Assembly: GCF_002382885.1 (NCBI RefSeq)
Contig: NZ_NWVL01000070.1
Coordinates: forward strand, 1 to 39,313
Reading direction: 5' to 3'
Length of the DNA: 39,313 nucleotides
DNA from: Streptomyces sp. WZ.A104
Lineage (GTDB): Bacteria > Actinomycetota > Actinomycetes > Streptomycetales > Streptomycetaceae
The stretch's first letter is position 1. Each line of letters begins with the position of its first letter. The notes under the pieces were generated by a model. That model was not told the DNA's origin. It saw nothing but the letters and a program-made list of their open reading frames with translations, and did no database searches. A program made the translations under genes and the position numbers. This document shows, piece by piece, positions 37,731-39,313 of this stretch.

Positions 37731-37770
37731 TACTGTCCCGACCGCGTCGGCCGAGAGAAGGGCTTCCCCC

Positions 37771-39198
37771 ATGCCGCTGCACCGCGGTGCCCACCCGGAA
37801 CAGGACGAACCCTCCGCGGAGCGGCGCAGGCTCGCCCTCAACCCCTTCTACGGCGAGGCCGATCCGACGGCCGCGATGACCGCCGCGCCGCCCCGGCACC
37901 GGCTGCCGGACGGCCCGTTGCCGCCGATGACGGCGTACCGGCTGGTCCATGACGAGCTGATGCTCGACGGCAACTCCCGGCTCAACCTGGCCACCTTCGT
38001 CACCACCTGGATGGAGCCGCAGGCCGGGGTGCTGATGGGCGAGTGCCGGGACAAGAACATGATCGACAAGGATGAGTACCCGCGCACCGCCGAACTGGAG
38101 CGGCGCTGTGTGGCGATGCTCGCCGACCTGTGGAACGCCCCCGATCCGGCGACCGCCGTGGGGTGTTCGACGACCGGGTCGAGCGAGGCGTGCATGCTGG
38201 CCGGGCTCGCCCTGAAGCGGCGCTGGGCGAAGCGGAACGCGGACCGCTATCCGGCGAGCGCCCGCCCCAATCTGGTGATGGGCGTCAACGTGCAGGTCTG
38301 CTGGGACAAGTTCTGCACCTTCTGGGAGGTGGAGGCCCGGCAGGTCCCGATGGAGGGCGGCCGCTTCCACCTGGACCCGGGGGCAGCCGCCGAGCTCTGC
38401 GACGAAAACACCATCGGGGTCGTCGGCGTCCTCGGCTCCACCTTCGACGGGTCCTACGAGCCGATCGCCGAGCTGTGCGCGGCCCTGGACGCCCTCCAGG
38501 AACGCACCGGCCTCGACATCCCGGTCCACGTCGACGGGGCGTCCGGCGCGATGGTCGCGCCTTTCCTCGACCCGGACGTGGAGTGGGACTTCCGGCTGCC
38601 GAGGGTGTCCTCGATCAACACCTCCGGCCACAAGTACGGGCTGGTCTACCCGGGGGTCGGCTGGGCTCTGTGGCGCTCGTCCGACGAACTGCCGGAGGAA
38701 CTGGTCTTCCGGGTCAACTACCTGGGCGGCGACATGCCGACCTTCGCGCTGAACTTCTCCCGGCCCGGGGCGCAGGTGGTCGCGCAGTACTACACGTTCC
38801 TGCGCCTCGGGCGCGACGGCTACCGGGCGGTCCAGCAGGCCTCCCGGGACGTGGCCCGCTCACTGGCCCGTGCGGTGGAGGAGCTGGGCGACTTCCGGCT
38901 GCTCACCAGGGGCGACGAGCTGCCGGTGTTCGCCTTCACGACGAACAGCGACGTCCACGCGTACGACGTGTTCGACGTCTCGCGCCGGCTGCGGGAGCAC
39001 GGCTGGCTGGTGCCCGCGTACACCTTCCCCGCCAACCGGCAGGACCTGTCGGTGCTGCGGGTGGTGTGCCGCAACGGGTTCTCCTCGGACCTGGCGGAGC
39101 TACTGGTGGAGGACCTGAAGCTGCTGCTGCCCGAACTGCGCTCGCAGAAGCACCCGTTGAGCCATGACCGGTCGGTACCGACGGCCTTCCACCACTAG
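37771..39198 (+). CDS. gad: Glutamate decarboxylase
   Basis: This PLP enzyme converts glutamate to GABA and CO2, consuming a proton. The 475-residue protein matches GadA/GadB in length. It has ALNPFYGEADP and LNLATFVTTWMEPQ near the N-terminus, TTGSSEACMLAGLALKRRW in the cofactor domain, IPVHVDGASGAMVAPFLDPD with the PLP-binding Asp, INTSGHKYGLVYPG with Schiff-base Lys288, and NYLGGDMPTFALNFSRPGAQ. The C-terminal His pair in the final AFHH is reminiscent of the E. coli GadB tail that regulates pH response, but that is only a hint. No glutamate/GABA antiporter gene is adjacent, so a role in acid resistance is not established. Confidence 0.95.
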   Translation: MPLHRGAHPEQDEPSAERRRLALNPFYGEADPTAAMTAAPPRHRLPDGPLPPMTAYRLVHDELMLDGNSRLNLATFVTTWMEPQAGVLMGECRDKNMIDKDEYPRTAELERRCVAMLADLWNAPDPATAVGCSTTGSSEACMLAGLALKRRWAKRNADRYPASARPNLVMGVNVQVCWDKFCTFWEVEARQVPMEGGRFHLDPGAAAELCDENTIGVVGVLGSTFDGSYEPIAELCAALDALQERTGLDIPVHVDGASGAMVAPFLDPDVEWDFRLPRVSSINTSGHKYGLVYPGVGWALWRSSDELPEELVFRVNYLGGDMPTFALNFSRPGAQVVAQYYTFLRLGRDGYRAVQQASRDVARSLARAVEELGDFRLLTRGDELPVFAFTTNSDVHAYDVFDVSRRLREHGWLVPAYTFPANRQDLSVLRVVCRNGFSSDLAELLVEDLKLLLPELRSQKHPLSHDRSVPTAFHH

Positions 39199-39201
39199 AG
39201 G

Positions 39202-39224
39202 CAACGCCGTTCAGTTAGGCGTTG
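39202..39224 (+). terminator. Hairpin after gad
   Basis: CAACGCC / GGCGTTG form a 7-bp stem with loop GTTCAGTTA just after the gad stop. It may end the transcript, or it may belong to the border of a mobile element continuing past the window. Confidence 0.4.
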
Positions 39225-39277
39225 AGGTCGTTCGTCAAGGCTGGTGAACGAGGCAGCGGAGCTGCTGTAGAAGAGGG

Positions 39278-39313
39278 ATGTCACTCCAAGACATCCTCAC
39301 CACAGGAGCTCCG
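39278..39313 (+). CDS. Possible start of an unknown ORF cut by the window edge
   Basis: ATG 39278 follows AGAAGAGGG and opens a frame of 12 codons (MSLQDILTTGAP) to the right edge. The preceding DNA is less GC-rich than average and has small inverted repeats, so an insertion-sequence gene is possible. Twelve codons are too few to identify anything. Confidence 0.25.
   Translation, partial: MSLQDILTTGAP

Larger units (their letters stand above)
37426..37770. other. 345-bp spacer before glutamate decarboxylase with 23-bp tandem repeats
   Basis: No convincing gene is present. The spacer holds a C-rich stretch (about 37500-37551), a perfect 23-bp tandem pair (37552-37597), a second near-perfect 23-bp pair (37604-37649) and an AT-richer promoter-like zone (37680-37740) with TTGACG at 37689-37694. 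A GTG-started 68-codon frame (37486-37692) crosses the repeats, but its composition is dictated by them. Confidence 0.6.

Noticed and set aside
1..39313. Search for a biosynthetic gene cluster, toxin-antitoxin pair, phage defence island, CRISPR, rRNA or tRNA genes
   Set aside because: No PKS/NRPS, restriction, cas or prophage genes and no RNA gene sequences were recognised. The window is core metabolism with a few regulatory and envelope genes.

Overview
This window is a GC-rich (roughly 70% or more by eye) actinobacterial chromosome segment, almost certainly from Streptomyces. The evidence is the codon use, frequent GTG and TTG starts, the gene content, and a gene order that I recall from the Streptomyces core chromosome (coaX-nadC-nadB-panC ... 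folP-folB-folK / folE-ftsH-hpt-tilS / dacB / ppa). It is mostly housekeeping sequence. I see no biosynthetic gene cluster, prophage, CRISPR array, rRNA or tRNA.

Layout. 1-6299 (minus): a truncated conserved hypothetical gene, then a cofactor operon read right to left: DUF2520 oxidoreductase, panC, nadB, nadC and coaX (pantothenate/CoA and NAD synthesis). 6467-9108: a threonine-aldolase-like PLP enzyme, a 60-residue protein and a winged-helix regulator. 9133-11124 (minus): a NarL-type two-component system. 11221-13415: a MidA-type methyltransferase followed by an orphan complex I subunit, nuoD2. 13433-14521 (minus): a coiled-coil membrane protein. 14683-18444: a glycine betaine/choline-type ABC transporter whose ATPase is divergent from its permeases and binding protein. 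18459-21564: a divergent envelope pair, a membrane esterase and an MprF-like lipid aminoacyltransferase. 21594-24643: the folate operon folP, an NTF2-like gene, folB, folK and a DUF3180 gene. 24782-29562 (minus): tilS-hpt-ftsH-folE. 29750-32432 (minus): a DUF2342 metalloprotease and the PBP4-type dacB. 32519-35999: ppa, a ThrE-like exporter and a DUF368 protein. 36207-36908 (minus): a DedA protein. 37060-39198: a YbjQ protein and glutamate decarboxylase. A 12-codon ORF start lies at the right edge.

How the genes work together. Two vitamin/cofactor pathways dominate: pantothenate plus NAD on the left, and pterin/folate in the middle, with folE convergent on folP-folB-folK. A cell-envelope theme runs through dacB, ppa, the esterase/MprF-like pair, and the facing DUF368 and DedA genes, both members of families now tied to undecaprenyl-phosphate recycling.

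The most interesting signals are these. (1) The MidA methyltransferase directly precedes nuoD2. NuoD2 keeps the arginine that the mitochondrial MidA homologue methylates, but has lost the quinone-binding tyrosine (Trp) and a conserved aspartate (Glu). (2) A 173-bp palindromic, MITE-like element between the DUF368 and DedA genes supplies the DedA stop codon. (3) A 38-bp tandem duplication of the panC start region creates a 13-codon mini-ORF coupled by ATGA overlaps on both sides. (4) Short tandem repeats of 14, 20, 23 and 32 bp sit at gene borders. Statements about named families come from general knowledge. No database search was run.
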